A DNA stretch of 35,344 bases from a virus, in the IMG/VR virus record IMGVR_UViG_3300028754_000006, positions 1 to 35,344 of that record; one strand, 5' to 3'. Made by a program: the position numbers and the translations under genes. Shown piece after piece: positions 24,649 through 31,948 of the stretch; the first letter of the stretch is position 1, and each line of letters opens with the position of its first letter. The notes below the pieces were generated by a model. The model was not told the DNA's origin. It searched no databases and saw only the letters and a list, made by a program, of their open reading frames with translations.

Positions 24649-26114
24649 CAGACCGCTCCTACATCTTCGACACCGAACCACGTCGGGAACACGTACAACG
24701 CCCCGGCAGGCGCGGTGGCGGAACCAATCGCGATTCGTAGTGACCGCGCCACGCCATCACCAACGACATAGGTGAACCCGGAATGCGTTGACCAGTTGCG
24801 CCGGAAATCAGTCCAAGAATCCAGCCACGTTCCGACCGGCAGTTGGGCGGCTCCGTCATACAGCGTGAGTGACGCGGTTGCCGACGTTTCACCACCGTCC
24901 TGCCGACCGCAGGCACGGAACGACCACCCCAAGCGATACCGGCGACCCGCCAACAACGTGACCGCCATCGCGGGTGTCAGGAACGTGACCGTGTTGACAG
25001 GACACGACACTTGTGACCCATTGTTCGCCACGGCAACGAGACCGCGTGGTAGCTGATTGATCGCTGCCTGCAGGTTGGTCGCTGTGATCGGCGCGCCAGG
25101 CGGCGTGAAGCTAATCGCCGAAGCGGGCATCGCCGGGGCAACAGCGTCAGTGTCGTACCACGTATCGACGAGCGGGTTGAGCGGATACGGGTCGTCCGGC
25201 TGCACCATCACTTCATCGGGCCCGATCGGACCCTGCGCGCCGGTGGCGCCCGCCGGACCCTGCGAGCCGGTGTCGCCCTTGATGCCTTGCACGCCTTGCG
25301 GACCCTGGATACCTTGCGCCCCGGTGGCACCGGTATCGCCCTTCAATCCCTGCGGACCTTGGGCGCCGGTGTCACCAACTGGACCCTGAGCGCCGGTCGC
25401 ACCCGTGTCGCCCTTGACGCCTTGCGGACCGGTCGGGCCGGTGAGACCGATCGGGCCCTGAGCACCCGTGGCACCGGTCGCGCCGGGATCGCCTTTCAGA
25501 CCTTGCGGGCCCTGCGCGCCAGTGGCGCCGGTGTCGCCCTTGACGCCCTGCGGGCCGGTCGGTCCAGTGAGACCGATCGGACCTTGCGCACCAGTCGCAC
25601 CGGTATCGCCCTTGACGCCTTGTGGTCCCGTGGGTCCGACTGGGCCCGGCACGGTCGAGTCGGCGCCAGTGGCGCCAGTGTCGCCCTTGACGCCTTGCGG
25701 GCCGGTTGGTCCGGTTAGGCCGGTATCGCCCTTGACGCCTTGTGGTCCTTGCGCGCCGGTCGGACCGATCGGACCTTGCGCGCCAGTAGCGCCGGTCGCG
25801 CCCTGGATGCCTTGTGGTCCCTGCGGACCCTGCGGTCCTTTGATCGAACCGACGTTGACCCAGGCGGTGCCGTTCCACATCCAGCCGTTGCCGCCGGAGT
25901 CGATGACGTAGTCGCCATCGGCGTGGGGTGGCGGCACCTGCACATCGGTGGGCGGTCCGGGGGTCGGGATAGCTCCGATGAAATTGCTGCCGCCACCCCC
26001 GCCACCGCCACCTTCTTCGATGGCGGCGATGCGCTTGTGGATGTCGAAGAACGCGCGCCGCTCCGGGTCTCGGGTACGAGCCTCGTACCCTGCGCGCCCC
26101 TGGGGTGTCGTCAC
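24648..26114 (-). CDS. Collagen-like tail fibre protein
   Basis: A 488-residue fibre. Residues 1-45 form a helix ([13 protein letters not shown]) and a Gly run. Residues 65-90 are a small beta segment with W-M-W-N-G-T-A-W-V. About 93-299 are G-X-Y collagen repeats (recurring unit [17 protein letters not shown]) with one break near 151-156 (ADSTVP). Residues 300-488 form a beta-rich head. Collagen-like segments in phages make trimeric rods, so this is a shaft with a receptor-binding tip. GTG 26114 overlaps the terminase small subunit stop as GTGA. The repeated DNA (25220-25850) is prone to recombination that changes rod length. Confidence 0.9.
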   Translation of the reverse strand: MTTPQGRAGYEARTRDPERRAFFDIHKRIAAIEEGGGGGGGGSNFIGAIPTPGPPTDVQVPPPHADGDYVIDSGGNGWMWNGTAWVNVGSIKGPQGPQGPQGIQGATGATGAQGPIGPTGAQGPQGVKGDTGLTGPTGPQGVKGDTGATGADSTVPGPVGPTGPQGVKGDTGATGAQGPIGLTGPTGPQGVKGDTGATGAQGPQGLKGDPGATGATGAQGPIGLTGPTGPQGVKGDTGATGAQGPVGDTGAQGPQGLKGDTGATGAQGIQGPQGVQGIKGDTGSQGPAGATGAQGPIGPDEVMVQPDDPYPLNPLVDTWYDTDAVAPAMPASAISFTPPGAPITATNLQAAINQLPRGLVAVANNGSQVSCPVNTVTFLTPAMAVTLLAGRRYRLGWSFRACGRQDGGETSATASLTLYDGAAQLPVGTWLDSWTDFRRNWSTHSGFTYVVGDGVARSLRIAIGSATAPAGALYVFPTWFGVEDVGAV

Positions 26115-26557
26115 GACGCCTCTAGCTCGCGCTCCCGTGCGGCACGCTCACGAGCGGCATGTTCGGCTGCGATCTGATCGAGTTCTTCGTCGCTGAGGTC
26201 TTTGGCGGGACGGTGGAGATGAACGTCGATGCGTTGCGGCTTCAAGCCGTCGACGATTTCGATGTACTTCGAGGCGGCGGCAACGTGGCGGGGATCGTCG
26301 GCATCGGTGCCGGTGCGGTACAGCGTGTCGAGCAGGTTCTGTTTACGCTCCGGCGAGCCGACCGTGGAGAGATAGTGCTGTTCCCAGGCGAGCAGGAAGG
26401 TGCGATCTTTCTTCCAGCGCGTGAGCACGGTGGCGGCGACACCGTGTTGCTCGGCAAACTCCTTCTCGGATTGCGGCTCACGATCGCGCTTGGGCGTGCA
26501 GAGCCATTCGATGAACACCTGCCGCCGGAAGTCATCGGCATCCGACATGGGTGACAT
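26111..26557 (-). CDS. Terminase small subunit
   Basis: A 148-residue protein. The N-terminal half has a helix-turn-helix of the phBC6A51 type ([33 protein letters not shown], about 31-63). The middle is helical ([19 protein letters not shown]), and the C-terminus is a basic/acidic helical oligomerisation tail (about 118-148). Such proteins recognise the packaging site and hand DNA to the large subunit. The start at 26557 sits in GTGACATTGTGACA (26551-26564, plus strand), a direct repeat that may matter for regulation; a second ATG lies three codons later. It is followed by the collagen fibre gene, not the large subunit. Confidence 0.82.
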   Translation of the reverse strand: MSPMSDADDFRRQVFIEWLCTPKRDREPQSEKEFAEQHGVAATVLTRWKKDRTFLLAWEQHYLSTVGSPERKQNLLDTLYRTGTDADDPRHVAAASKYIEIVDGLKPQRIDVHLHRPAKDLSDEELDQIAAEHAARERAARERELEAS

Positions 26558-26595
26558 TGTGACAGACTGCGCGCACCGAACGATGGGAGACCACC

Positions 26596-26778
26596 ATGCT
26601 TGCTGATATCGCGCACGGTCACGTCGATGGCGCCGACGTGTTCTTCCTGATCGCGGTCATCTTGGCGGTGTTCGCGGGTCTGGCCTACGCCAGCCGCCGC
26701 GTCGACGCCTTACCGTGGGCACCGGTGCTGCTGTCGTTCGCTGTCGCCTGCGCGGCGTTCGCCTGGCTGCTGCTGTAA
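26596..26778 (+). CDS. Small two-TM membrane protein
   Basis: A 60-residue plus-strand protein from ATG 26596, with GGGAGA 5 nt upstream. Two hydrophobic segments (about 15-32, VFFLIAVILAVFAGLAYA, and 39-60, LPWAPVLLSFAVACAAFAWLLL) are separated by a short basic turn (SRRVDA). It could be a holin or a superinfection-related membrane protein; the two-TM, short-loop form fits small holins. It is the only plus-strand gene inside the late region and lies between two minus-strand genes, so it needs its own promoter. No family is recognised. Confidence 0.7.
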   Translation: MLADIAHGHVDGADVFFLIAVILAVFAGLAYASRRVDALPWAPVLLSFAVACAAFAWLLL

Positions 26779-26929
26779 CGCTGACACCTTCGACTTGATC
26801 GCCAGCGATCTGTACGCCTTCGGCGTTCCAACGGTTGGTCAGCCGCGCCAGTTCGTCGGGCGGCAGGATTCGCTCCTGACCGGCGAACCAGCGCAGCGGG
26901 AACCAGCGTCCTATTACGCCTTTGCCCAA
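26657..26929 (-). CDS. Doubtful small ORF overlapping GH16 gene end
   Basis: A 90-residue open frame from TTG 26929. Its first 50 residues (GRWFPLRWFAGQERILPPDE, then LARLTNRWNAEGVQI) read like a real protein and lie in the 135-nt strip between the membrane gene and the GH16 gene. The remaining 40 are Arg/Pro-rich and antisense to the two-TM gene, so the C-terminal half looks like shadow sequence. It could be a small gene truncated by, or overlapping, the plus-strand membrane gene. Kept with low confidence. Confidence 0.3.
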   Translation of the reverse strand: MGKGVIGRWFPLRWFAGQERILPPDELARLTNRWNAEGVQIAGDQVEGVSVTAAARRTPRRRQRTTAAPVPTVRRRRGGWRRPDPRTPPR

Positions 26930-27834
26930 ATAGCGATCCAGTCGATTTCGATGTCGCCTTCAACGCTGGCGTCGGGCACGACGCCGTCAAGCGTGGTCTC
27001 GGTCTGCAGCACCCAGTGCATCGAACCGGAGCAGCCATCGGCGTGGTCGTTGGGGACGCGGTCGGTAGTGCGTCCGAGTTCCTTGCCGTCGAGCAGGAAG
27101 ATGCACAGGTTGTTGCTCCACTCGATCGCGTAGCGGTGCCATTGCGTCATGTCGCAGGTCTTGTTGCCGAGTGACCATTGGTCGTTGCCGACCGTGGCGT
27201 TCAGCTTGTGCATGAACCCACCGACGTGATCGGACTGGTCCAGGTCGACCTCGGGGAAGTCGATTTCGCCGATGCCCTGCGACACCATGTCGCCGGTGCC
27301 GTTCTTCTTGTGCTGGGTGTTGGTGCCGTAGTCGGGCCACAGCAGCCACGCCACCTTGTAGCCGGGGAGTCGATCGGGGAAGCGCACGCAGACCTCGTAG
27401 CGACCGAACTTCTGGCCGGGCCACTTGATCGGGGTGCCGTTGGGAATCTTCGGCACGGGCGCCGCCACCTGGGGCTGGCCGTTCTTGGTGTGGATGTGCT
27501 TGCGCAAGATGCTGTCTTTGGCGCTGAGCACGGTCTGCGGGTTGTACTGCCCGTTGCCGGACGTGTCGTAGTAGTTGTTCGGGTAGGCCAGCAGCTTGTC
27601 GGCGTAGGGACCAGGGAAGCTGCCGAGCGCCATGTCCTTGTCGAAATCGTCGCTCCACACCAGCTTCCACCCGGTCATGTCACCGGTCGGGAGCGGAATG
27701 CCGCTGGCATTCTGGCCGCTCGGGGGCGGGGTCGTGCCGCCGCCGCCACCTTCCTCCAACTCGACGTATTCGGTCAGCAGTTGGGTGAGGTTGTCGCGGA
27801 GTTCCTGAACGTACTGGAACGCGGGTGTCGACAT
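26914..27834 (-). CDS. GH16-type glycoside hydrolase, probable virion depolymerase
   Basis: A 306-residue protein from ATG 27834, with a GAAAGGA site 9 nt upstream. The N-terminal 40 residues are helical plus a Gly/Pro linker (virion anchor). The GH16-like fold spans about 52-306: strands, then E190-I-D-F-P-E195, which fits the family ExDxxE catalytic motif (E190 nucleophile, D192 helper, E195 acid/base). Later blocks are W-H-R-Y-A-I-E-W and DIEIDWIAIWAKA. GH16 enzymes cut beta-1,3/1,4-glucans or galactans. The likely target is host capsular or wall polysaccharide. It is first in the minus-strand late operon next to a controlled divergent promoter. Confidence 0.88.
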   Translation of the reverse strand: MSTPAFQYVQELRDNLTQLLTEYVELEEGGGGGTTPPPSGQNASGIPLPTGDMTGWKLVWSDDFDKDMALGSFPGPYADKLLAYPNNYYDTSGNGQYNPQTVLSAKDSILRKHIHTKNGQPQVAAPVPKIPNGTPIKWPGQKFGRYEVCVRFPDRLPGYKVAWLLWPDYGTNTQHKKNGTGDMVSQGIGEIDFPEVDLDQSDHVGGFMHKLNATVGNDQWSLGNKTCDMTQWHRYAIEWSNNLCIFLLDGKELGRTTDRVPNDHADGCSGSMHWVLQTETTLDGVVPDASVEGDIEIDWIAIWAKA

Positions 27835-27986
27835 GAGCGGGTCCTTTCGCTGGTTGGTGGCCTGCCCCGGCGAGCAACCCCACCGTAGCCGACCCACTCA
27901 CCCGATGAGTGGAACATCGTTATATAGGGGATATAGGTTAGTTACCATGCTTGCATACTTGGTACCAGTATGGTAGCGTGGTACCT
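27835..27986. promoter_or_regulatory. Divergent promoter region between GH16 and RHH genes
   Basis: This 152-nt region has no gene. It contains the palindrome copy at 27894-27912, an AT-rich stretch (TTATATAGGGGATATAGG, 27920-27937) suitable as a -10 region, a GTTACCATG box (27941-27949) and an imperfect dyad ATACTTGGTACCAGTAT (27956-27972). It probably carries start sites for both the minus-strand late operon and the plus-strand replication operon. Exact promoters cannot be fixed by eye. Confidence 0.65.
27894..27912. promoter_or_regulatory. 19-bp palindrome (operator-like site), copy 2
   Basis: CCACTCACCCGATGAGTGG has one mismatch to the consensus (GATGAGTGG for GGTGAGTGG). It lies 74 nt upstream of the RHH start and 60 nt upstream of the GH16 start, within the divergent promoter. 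The ribbon-helix-helix protein encoded next door is an obvious candidate binder, because RHH dimers bind palindromic or tandem sites. Confidence 0.8.
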
Positions 27987-28169
27987 ATGAAGCTTGTAGT
28001 CGATGAATCCCCCCGGCGACCCAATCCCGATGAGGTCACTGTGCAGATGAACCTACGGGTCCCTGCCTTCTACCGAGAGCAGTTGGTGCGCGAAGCGCAT
28101 GAGCGCAACATCTCGATCAACCGTCTGCTCGTCAACGGTCTCGTCCGCGCCTATCCGCCCGAGCAATGA
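27987..28169 (+). CDS. Ribbon-helix-helix (CopG/Arc-like) DNA-binding protein
   Basis: A 60-residue protein from ATG 27987. A TTG at 27951 is an in-frame alternative, but the extension crosses the dyad and is unlikely. The order is a short tail (1-16), a beta strand TVQMNLRVP (18-26), helix A (FYREQLVREAHERN) and helix B (SINRLLVNGLVRAY), which is the RHH fold of Arc, MetJ and CopG dimers. Residues of the strand (Q20, N22, R24) would contact DNA. No good ribosome binding site precedes the ATG, so a leaderless mRNA or a weak level of protein is possible. It is the first gene of the right operon, beside the operator copy 2, and may be autoregulatory. Confidence 0.8.
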   Translation: MKLVVDESPRRPNPDEVTVQMNLRVPAFYREQLVREAHERNISINRLLVNGLVRAYPPEQ

Positions 28170-28633
28170 GGGTCGCCGGTATCGACCCCGGCGTCAGCGG
28201 AGCGATCGCACTGATCGACGACAGCGAACGGATCGTCGCTGACCTGCCGACCGTCTCAGTCGGGACCACCAAGCAAGTCGACCCGGTTGCCCTGTCGCAA
28301 CTACTCGGTGCCTGGGCACCTGAGCGGGTCGTGATCGAGGACAACCGGGCCAACGGCGGGAATGGCAGTATCGCAAACTTCTCGATGGGATTGTCGATGG
28401 GTTTGTGCATCGCCGTGATCAGCCTCGGCGGCTACCCGTTGATCCGCTGCAAACCGCAGGAGTGGCAACGCTCGGTGGGGCTGGCAACGGTGCCCGCCAA
28501 GCAGCGCAAGCCAGCATCAGCGATGCGGGCGCGCGAGTTGTTCCCGGCGCTGGCTCCGACGCTGCAACGTGTCGCCGACCACAATCGTGCCGAGGCGCTG
28601 TTGATCGCCGAGCATGGGAGGCGGATGGGATGA
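28166..28633 (+). CDS. RuvC-like Holliday junction resolvase
   Basis: A 155-residue protein, ATGA-coupled to the RHH gene. It has an RNase H-like core: D7 in AGIDPGVSGAIA, E58 in RVVIEDN, and D138 with E143 in the C-terminal DHNRAEALLIAEH. These are the acidic metal ligands of phage RuvC-type nucleases. It would resolve branched phage DNA before packaging or during recombination. Length (155) is typical of the compact phage versions. It lies with a RecB/Cas4-like nuclease and an SSB-like gene, so a recombination-replication cluster is likely. Confidence 0.9.
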   Translation: MRVAGIDPGVSGAIALIDDSERIVADLPTVSVGTTKQVDPVALSQLLGAWAPERVVIEDNRANGGNGSIANFSMGLSMGLCIAVISLGGYPLIRCKPQEWQRSVGLATVPAKQRKPASAMRARELFPALAPTLQRVADHNRAEALLIAEHGRRMG

Positions 28634-28896
28634 TCGCCCGTTTCATCGGAGGATGGCTCGACGGCACAGAACAAGACGTGATGGGCGCGGAGGCAATACA
28701 ACCCATCATCGACGATCAGTACAACGCCGACTACGCCGCCTGGTTCGCGCAATATGGCATCGCTCGCGCTTGGCGTTGGGCAGGCAACGAACCGGATGAC
28801 GACATCCCCCCGCCGCCACCGATGCCCTGCGAGGTCTATCGCTGGGAACGCCACGGCGATGAGTTCGTGCTCGTCTTTGATCGGATCACGCGATGA
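28630..28896 (+). CDS. Hypothetical phage protein
   Basis: An 88-residue protein; ATG 28630 overlaps the preceding stop as ATGA. It begins MIARFIGGWLDGTEQDVMG, has acidic middle parts (EPDDDIPPPPPMP, with five prolines in a row) and ends with a beta-like segment (VYRWERHGDEFVLVFDRITR). The pattern W-L-D-G-T...Y...V-Y-R-W resembles small uncharacterised actinophage proteins (recalled). It has no zinc site or membrane helix. The function is unknown; its coupling suggests it is part of the replication operon. Confidence 0.75.
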   Translation: MIARFIGGWLDGTEQDVMGAEAIQPIIDDQYNADYAAWFAQYGIARAWRWAGNEPDDDIPPPPPMPCEVYRWERHGDEFVLVFDRITR

Positions 28897-29081
28897 CTGC
28901 CACAGCCCTCGCGCATGATGAGTTCGTGGCAACGCTGCGCTACTTCATGGAGAACGCCACCACCGCGATCGAGCGTGACCTGGCACGCGTGGCGCTCGAC
29001 CTCTACGAGTTGTCGGCCGAGCATCCGCCGACCATCGAATACATCAACCGCTACGCAATGAAGGTGCTCTGGCCAACATGA
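28893..29081 (+). CDS. Small helical hypothetical protein
   Basis: A 62-residue protein whose ATG overlaps the previous stop (ATGA). It is almost wholly helical (HDEFVATLRYFMENATTAIERDLARVALDLYELSAEH, 8-44) and then EYINRYAMKVLW. No catalytic residues, zinc site or membrane segment. It may be a dimerisation or accessory protein for the nuclease that follows. No family was recognised. Confidence 0.7.
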   Translation: MTATALAHDEFVATLRYFMENATTAIERDLARVALDLYELSAEHPPTIEYINRYAMKVLWPT

Positions 29082-30400
29082 GTCTCGACCTCGAAGAACT
29101 GGAACCAACGACACGCAACGACTACCGGCGCGCGAACGGCGCACCGCAGGTCGTGATCGACGGCAAGAACGAGCGCTACTCGCGCCCGTCGTCGTTCGCC
29201 GATCCGCTGGACGACAAGAGCGCGCTGGTGAACTGGAAGATCGACCGGGCGTGCGTCGGTGTCGCTGGCGATCGGGCGTTGCAGGCGCGGTGGTGCGCGC
29301 TCGATCCCGAAGCGAAGGATCAGCGCAAAGAGAAAGAGAAGCTGCGCCAGGATTCGATCAGCGCCGGACGTGGCGCCGAGGCTGCCGATATCGGCACCGC
29401 GCTGCACGCGATGTCGGTGCGATGGGAGAACGAGCCAACGTTCTCACCACCGGAGCCGTACCTGTCGTCGCTGATGGCCTACGAGGCGGAGATGAAGCTG
29501 CTCGGGCTGCGCACGATCGCGTTCGAGTTCCACACCGTCAACGTCGCCTACCGCTGCGCCGGGACCGCTGATCGTCTGTACGAGTTGATGATCCCGTTGA
29601 CGCCGCCGGATGGGATTCCGATCATGCCCGGCGAGTACGTGCTGGCCGACTTGAAGACCGGCGGCAAGTTCGAGTACTCGATGCCCGCTTACGCGGTGCA
29701 GATGGCGCTGTACGCGGCGGGGCGCTTCTACGACGTCGTCACCGACGACTTCATCGAGACCCCTGACATCAATCAGCGCTGGGGGCTGGTGGTGCATATG
29801 CCCGCCAACGAGCCGGGGCGCTGCGAGTTCCTGTGGGTCGACCTCGAAGTCGGACGCTACGGCTGCTACATCGTCGAGCAGGTCAAGTTGTGGCGGCGCA
29901 ACTGGCGGGCCGGTGAGTTCGAGTTCGCGCTGGCGGCACCGCTCGGTCCTGAGCCGACGACGATCGGGCTGAGCGATACTGTCGAAGACGAGCCCGTCGC
30001 CGAGCCCATCGCACCCGCCGCGAACGGCGACGGGCTCAACCCTGTCGCTGACGGCGTCATCGAAGTCTGGGGGCCCGCAGAACCGACTGAGCCCGCCATC
30101 TCCGGGGCGGACGATGATGGCGGGCTCGAAGCCGATTCCACATTGGAGTTAGACGCCCATGTCGCGTGGGCGAAGCAACGCCTCCTGCAAGTTTCCCAGC
30201 ACGAGGCTGCCACCAAACGTCTGATGCTGCTGTGGCCGGTCGGACTGCCGACCCCGAAGCAAGGGATCAAGACGATGGAGCAGGTGATGGAAGTCCATTC
30301 GCTGCTCGCCAAAGTCGAGGCTGATTTCGAACTCAGCTTCGTGCCCATGCCCAAGTCGATCCTCGGCTCGGGCCCATCAACCCGGAAACGGAGAACGTAA
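29078..30400 (+). CDS. Cas4/RecB-like PD-(D/E)XK nuclease
   Basis: A 440-residue protein, ATG 29078 coupled to the previous stop (ATGA). The catalytic core is visible: H110 in IGTALHA, E150 in AFEFHTVN, D165 in GTADRLYEL, D191-x-K193 in VLADLKTGG, and Q208 in YAVQMALYAA. That is the Cas4/RecB nuclease signature. The C-terminal third (about 300-440) is acidic and low complexity, with an additional helix. No Cys cluster for an iron-sulfur site is seen, unlike true Cas4. The likely role is 5'-3' or end-processing exonuclease in recombination; it lies next to an SSB-like gene. Confidence 0.85.
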   Translation: MSLDLEELEPTTRNDYRRANGAPQVVIDGKNERYSRPSSFADPLDDKSALVNWKIDRACVGVAGDRALQARWCALDPEAKDQRKEKEKLRQDSISAGRGAEAADIGTALHAMSVRWENEPTFSPPEPYLSSLMAYEAEMKLLGLRTIAFEFHTVNVAYRCAGTADRLYELMIPLTPPDGIPIMPGEYVLADLKTGGKFEYSMPAYAVQMALYAAGRFYDVVTDDFIETPDINQRWGLVVHMPANEPGRCEFLWVDLEVGRYGCYIVEQVKLWRRNWRAGEFEFALAAPLGPEPTTIGLSDTVEDEPVAEPIAPAANGDGLNPVADGVIEVWGPAEPTEPAISGADDDGGLEADSTLELDAHVAWAKQRLLQVSQHEAATKRLMLLWPVGLPTPKQGIKTMEQVMEVHSLLAKVEADFELSFVPMPKSILGSGPSTRKRRT

Positions 30401-30873
30401 TGCCTGTTGGATTGAATGAGATTGGGGGCGGCGGCAAGTCGTGGTCCCCGGAAACGATCGGCGAGAAGATCAAGGGGACGATTCGTACCGTTGATCGCCG
30501 CCCGCAACGTGAGTTCGGTACCGGCAAGGACTTGATGTGGGATGACGGTCGCCCGCGGCTGTTGACCTACATCGAGTTGGAGACCGAGTTGCACGACGAC
30601 GACGAAGACGACGGCGTGCGCGCCCTGTACGCCAAGGGCGGCAAGAACTTCGAGCCCGCCCAGGGGCACGGCACGTCGATGGAAGTGGCGATCGCGGAAG
30701 CGGTCAAGGCGGCGGGCTCGTCGTCGATCGACGAGGGGGCGATGCTGGCGATCGAGTTCACCGGGATCGCCAAGCCGACGACGCGTGGCTACCAAGGAGC
30801 GAAGTTGTTTCGCGCTCAGTACAAGCCGCCGGTGTCGTCGGTCTCGGCTGACGACCTGTTCGGCGATCAGTGA
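30400..30873 (+). CDS. Single-stranded DNA-binding-like protein
   Basis: A 157-residue protein; its ATG at 30400 overlaps the last base of the nuclease stop. It has a beta-rich body (IGEKIKGTIRTVDRRPQREF, RPRLLTYIELET, GAMLAIEFTGIAKP, KLFRAQYKP), consistent with an OB-like fold, and an acidic C-terminal end (SVSADDLFGDQ) that resembles the tail of bacterial SSB, which recruits partner proteins. An Asp/Glu run (HDDDEDDGVRALYAKGG) lies mid-protein. Similar proteins next to Cas4-like nucleases in actinophages are annotated as putative SSB (recalled). It would protect ssDNA at the fork. Confidence 0.7.
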   Translation: MPVGLNEIGGGGKSWSPETIGEKIKGTIRTVDRRPQREFGTGKDLMWDDGRPRLLTYIELETELHDDDEDDGVRALYAKGGKNFEPAQGHGTSMEVAIAEAVKAAGSSSIDEGAMLAIEFTGIAKPTTRGYQGAKLFRAQYKPPVSSVSADDLFGDQ

Positions 30874-31193
30874 CGGGGAGGCCACCCACGCCACTGGCTG
30901 ATCGCTTGTGGGCGAAGGTGGACGCGACTGGCCCCTGCTGGCTCTGGCAGGGGTACACCAACCAGTGGGGATACGGCACCATCGGTCGCGGTGGTGCCGG
31001 TGCCCCCCAGGTCTGCGTCCACCGCGTGGCATGGGAAACTCTCGTCGGGCCGATCGAGCCCGGTCTGGAACTCGATCATCTCTGTCGAGTTCGCCATTGC
31101 GTCAACCCGGATCATCTCGAACCGGTGACGCCGAAGGTCAACACATCGCGGCGACAGCCGCCAAACAGATGGGGCGTGTCATGCAGAAAGTGA
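30870..31193 (+). CDS. HNH endonuclease, second intact copy
   Basis: A 107-residue HNH protein. H51 (CVHRVAW), D69-H70 with C72, C77, N79 and H82 (LDHLCRVRHCVNPDHLEP) form the HNH core, with zinc Cys pair C72 and C77. GTG 30870 overlaps the SSB-like stop as GTGA. It is of a different subgroup from the HNH at 3023-3436 (LDHLC rather than VLHRC). Like other phage HNH genes it may be mobile, though tight coupling to neighbours argues for long residence. The target is unknown. Confidence 0.9.
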   Translation: MTGRPPTPLADRLWAKVDATGPCWLWQGYTNQWGYGTIGRGGAGAPQVCVHRVAWETLVGPIEPGLELDHLCRVRHCVNPDHLEPVTPKVNTSRRQPPNRWGVSCRK

Positions 31194-31399
31194 CGTGCGA
31201 AGGATGTGGTAGTAGCGGCGATCCAACCAAAGAGGCCTTCTTCCAGCTTGTCACGGGATGGAGGCGCCTCTTTCCGTCGACGCAGGGGCTGCGCGGTCGC
31301 AAGGCCGAGCAGCGCTTCGCCTGTCGAGCGTGCGTGGACGGGTTCGAGCGGGCCGGGTTCGCCTGGCAACAGCCCTCGCTGTTCGAGGGCACGACCTGA
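31181..31399 (+). CDS. Zinc-ribbon micro-protein
   Basis: A 72-residue protein from ATG 31181, overlapping the HNH end by 13 nt. It has C6-x2-C9 (CEGCG) and a second C-R-A-C pair (C49 and C52), a treble-clef or zinc-ribbon arrangement. Between them is a helix (TKEAFFQLVTGWRRLFPS) and a basic stretch. Function is unknown. The plus-strand cluster has several such zinc micro-proteins, and they may be nucleic-acid-binding accessory or host-takeover proteins. Confidence 0.7.
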   Translation: MQKVTCEGCGSSGDPTKEAFFQLVTGWRRLFPSTQGLRGRKAEQRFACRACVDGFERAGFAWQQPSLFEGTT

Positions 31400-31548
31400 T
31401 GGGGAAGGTTGTGATGGCGACTGGCATTGCCAGCTTGACCCTCGTGGTCGGGGTTCTCGCCGTTGCGGCCAGGCGTAGTGGGATGGGGGTGGTCCGCCGC
31501 CACCCCCGTCCTGCGCCCTTCATTGATTGGGACCTGATGCCGTTATGA
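31399..31548 (+). CDS. 49-aa single-TM membrane micro-protein
   Basis: A 49-residue protein from ATG 31399 (TGATG coupling). One hydrophobic helix (VVMATGIASLTLVVGVLAVAA) is followed by a basic segment (RRSGMGVVRRHPRP) and a short tail. Positive-inside charge puts the C-terminus in the cytoplasm. It is one of three tiny membrane proteins in a 640-nt stretch. The function is unknown. Confidence 0.6.
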   Translation: MGKVVMATGIASLTLVVGVLAVAARRSGMGVVRRHPRPAPFIDWDLMPL

Positions 31549-31844
31549 CGCTCGGACTGGATGAATGCTGGTTCCCGGATCGCAAGCCGATGACCGCCTA
31601 CGCCTACGGCTGTCGCTGCTCACGCTGCCAGCCGCATCGCAAGCGCTACGACGGCGCTCGCGAACCAAAGCCACGACGCCGGGTTCGAGCGAAAGGGGCC
31701 TCCGAGCAACCCCGGCGTCAACCTCTGCCAACGCCATCGGAGCCGTACATGGGGCCGTGTCGCTGCGACGTGCCAGCGCCGCGGCGGATTCCGATGTGGG
31801 GCTGCTTGGAGTGCGCCAACTGCGGGATGCCGTTGGCGTCGTGA
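31545..31844 (+). CDS. Cys-rich basic protein
   Basis: A 99-residue protein; ATG 31545 overlaps the upstream stop as ATGA. Clusters are Y-G-C-R-C-S-R-C-Q-P-H-R-K-R-Y near residues 21-35, and C-R-C...C-L-E-C-A-N-C near the C-terminus, a possible two-zinc arrangement. The central linker is very basic (KPRRRVRAKGASEQPRRQ). Actinophage genomes have many such C-x2-C-rich proteins, some related to WhiB-like or zinc-ribbon regulators, but no WhiB signature (GVWGG) is present. Likely nucleic-acid binding; the role is unknown. Confidence 0.7.
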   Translation: MTLGLDECWFPDRKPMTAYAYGCRCSRCQPHRKRYDGAREPKPRRRVRAKGASEQPRRQPLPTPSEPYMGPCRCDVPAPRRIPMWGCLECANCGMPLAS

Positions 31845-31948
31845 CCCGTGACCTCAACCACGACAACACGATCTGGATCGTGGTGGCGATCCTGTGGCTG
31901 ATCGCGCTGGGAATCATCCTGATGGTGGCGTTGGGGGCGTACCAGTGA
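31841..31948 (+). CDS. 35-aa single-TM micro-protein
   Basis: A 35-residue protein from GTG 31841 (GTGA overlap with the previous stop). It is nearly all one membrane helix (IWIVVAILWLIALGIILMVALGA) after a short polar N-terminus. With the next gene it forms a pair of micro-membrane proteins before the terminator. Small size alone makes the call cautious, but both start overlaps and hydrophobicity support it. Confidence 0.6.
   Translation: MTRDLNHDNTIWIVVAILWLIALGIILMVALGAYQ

Noticed and set aside
25220-25850. CRISPR-like repeats
   Set aside because: The repeats are a collagen coding repeat with imperfect units and no unique spacers of constant length.
25057-25911. Pro/Cys-rich plus-strand frames over the collagen region
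   Set aside because: Pure antisense of the G-X-Y repeat, which makes repetitive Pro/Cys/Ala frames.
29866-31032. 388-codon minus-strand open frame
   Set aside because: Opposes the Cas4-like, SSB-like and HNH genes, all of which have recognisable motifs; the frame is low-complexity.
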